Part shown: positions 63,408 to 64,000 of the stretch, one piece after another | Numbering within the stretch: position 1 is the stretch's first letter | How the letters are laid out: each line of letters begins with the position of its first letter | Source: Anaerolineae bacterium | GTDB lineage: Bacteria > Chloroflexota > Anaerolineae > Aggregatilineales > Phototrophicaceae | Assembly: GCA_022821805.1 (NCBI GenBank) | Contig: JAJECX010000024.1 | Span: 62,001-126,000 of the forward strand | DNA length: 64,000 bases | Direction: 5' to 3' | Made by a program: the position numbers and the translations under genes | The notes under the pieces: generated by a model | What the model saw: the letters and a program-made list of their open reading frames with translations, nothing else | Databases searched by the model: none | What the model was told of the DNA's origin: nothing

Positions 63408-64000
63408 CGCCCGTCAACGCTTTCGACAATGAGATCATGGAACGCCCGGCGAAAAGCATGAATGCCCTCGTCGTGCCGCCCGTGATAGACGCGATTCGTC
63501 AGCGCCGCGCTGACCAACTGCCGTTCCGGATCAATCCATAGCGATGTGCCGGTGAATCCGGTGTGCCCGTAGGCGCTTCCACTATAAAGGTCACCGGCTG
63601 AAGAGTCGCTGTCCGCTTTCAGCATCCAGCCCAAGCCCATTCGATACTGCCCGGCAACCTGTAGACGGTTTGCTTCAGCGCGCAGTTCGGCGCCGATGCC
63701 CAGGCGCTCGTCGCCGGCGAGCCAGGCTTGACCAAAACGGGCGACATCCAACGCCGTCGCAAAGAGCCCGGCATGTCCTGCGATGCCGCCGACGCCGCAG
63801 GCGTTTTCATCGTGAACCTCGCCCCAGGCGCGCCGCTGCCGCCAGTGATTGTCCAATTCCGTCGGAGCGATTCGATCGCGCTCTGCCCCATTCAGCATCG
63901 GATTGTACGTGAATGAGTCCAGTCCCAGCGGTTGCAGCGCCAAGTCATTGACCGCCGTATCCAGCCTGCTTCCATGCAAGCGCGCAACCGCTTCGCCAAG
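63404..64000 (-). CDS. beta-lactamase-fold serine hydrolase (partial, C-terminal 198 residues)
   Basis: The gene enters from the right edge; only the C-terminal part is present. GIAGHAGLFATALDVARFG and the KTG-equivalent GHTGFTGTSLWIDPERQ belong to the class C/EstB-type serine hydrolase fold; the SxxK nucleophile lies beyond the window. It overlaps the kinase by 4 nt. In related recycling clusters such a protein cleaves wall-derived peptides or esters outside the cell; the exact substrate is unknown. Confidence 0.85.
   Translation of the reverse strand, partial: LGEAVARLHGSRLDTAVNDLALQPLGLDSFTYNPMLNGAERDRIAPTELDNHWRQRRAWGEVHDENACGVGGIAGHAGLFATALDVARFGQAWLAGDERLGIGAELRAEANRLQVAGQYRMGLGWMLKADSDSSAGDLYSGSAYGHTGFTGTSLWIDPERQLVSAALTNRVYHGRHDEGIHAFRRAFHDLIVESVDGR

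Noticed and set aside
1..64000. tRNA, rRNA, insertion sequence, prophage or defence genes
   Set aside because: I looked through the intergenic regions for T-loop-like sequences and through the proteins for transposase, integrase, Cas or restriction motifs and found none that I could support.

Overview
The window is a dense, roughly 60% GC bacterial chromosome segment with no rRNA, tRNA, CRISPR array, insertion sequence or prophage gene that I could find. Several traits fit a Chloroflexota (Anaerolineae-like) bacterium: a LysW carrier-protein lysine pathway of the Thermus/Deinococcus type, Thr/Pro-rich lipoproteins with TolB-like propellers, a 2-oxoacid:ferredoxin oxidoreductase, and no outer-membrane biogenesis genes. 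This placement is inferred from gene content, not from a marker-gene tree.

Layout. 1-5.5 kb: start of a 2-oxoacid:ferredoxin oxidoreductase alpha subunit behind a GntR/FCD regulator, an aminotransferase, a tandem RNase H protein, a small membrane protein and an MFS transporter. 5.6-15 kb: aconitase, a membrane-anchored DsbA-like protein, HIT protein, FabG, a propeller lipoprotein and Lon protease. 15-25.5 kb: an Ig-like surface protein coupled to two glycosyltransferases, Hpf and ComF, a PgeF-YggS-YggT operon, a zinc-ribbon coiled-coil protein, a polytopic membrane protein with a helical partner, and a coiled-coil protein. 25.5-36.7 kb: a thiol-redox cluster (DUF2085, TlpA, CcdA-TlpA fusion), CCA-adding enzyme, UbiA prenyltransferase, an M1-type metallopeptidase lipoprotein, a VOC protein and PEP carboxylase. 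36.8-47 kb: formimidoyltransferase, then a complete peptide-type ABC importer run directly into a two-subunit hydantoinase/oxoprolinase, suggesting import and hydrolysis of a cyclic amide or oxoproline-like compound.

47-58.5 kb is the most informative region. A ComM-like ATPase is followed by a two-subunit homoaconitase, a divergent MFS gene and then the operon lysW-lysX-lysY-lysZ-lysJ-lysK-homocitrate synthase, transcribed on the minus strand. Together these cover most of the alpha-aminoadipate route to lysine on the LysW carrier; homoisocitrate dehydrogenase and the aminoadipate aminotransferase LysN are not in the window. The lysW leader carries a good promoter, a 19-residue reading frame ending in KKVKKTRTR, an intrinsic terminator, and an 8-bp complement of the terminator region that begins at the base after the leader stop codon. 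This is the architecture of a ribosome-mediated lysine attenuator and is the main discovery candidate.

58.5-64 kb: a fructosamine-kinase-family gene interrupted by one in-frame TGA, then rpmF with clear promoter and terminator, fabD, an enoyl-CoA hydratase, and a translationally coupled cluster for peptidoglycan amino-sugar recycling (serine hydrolase, amino-sugar kinase, MurQ) that runs off the right edge.
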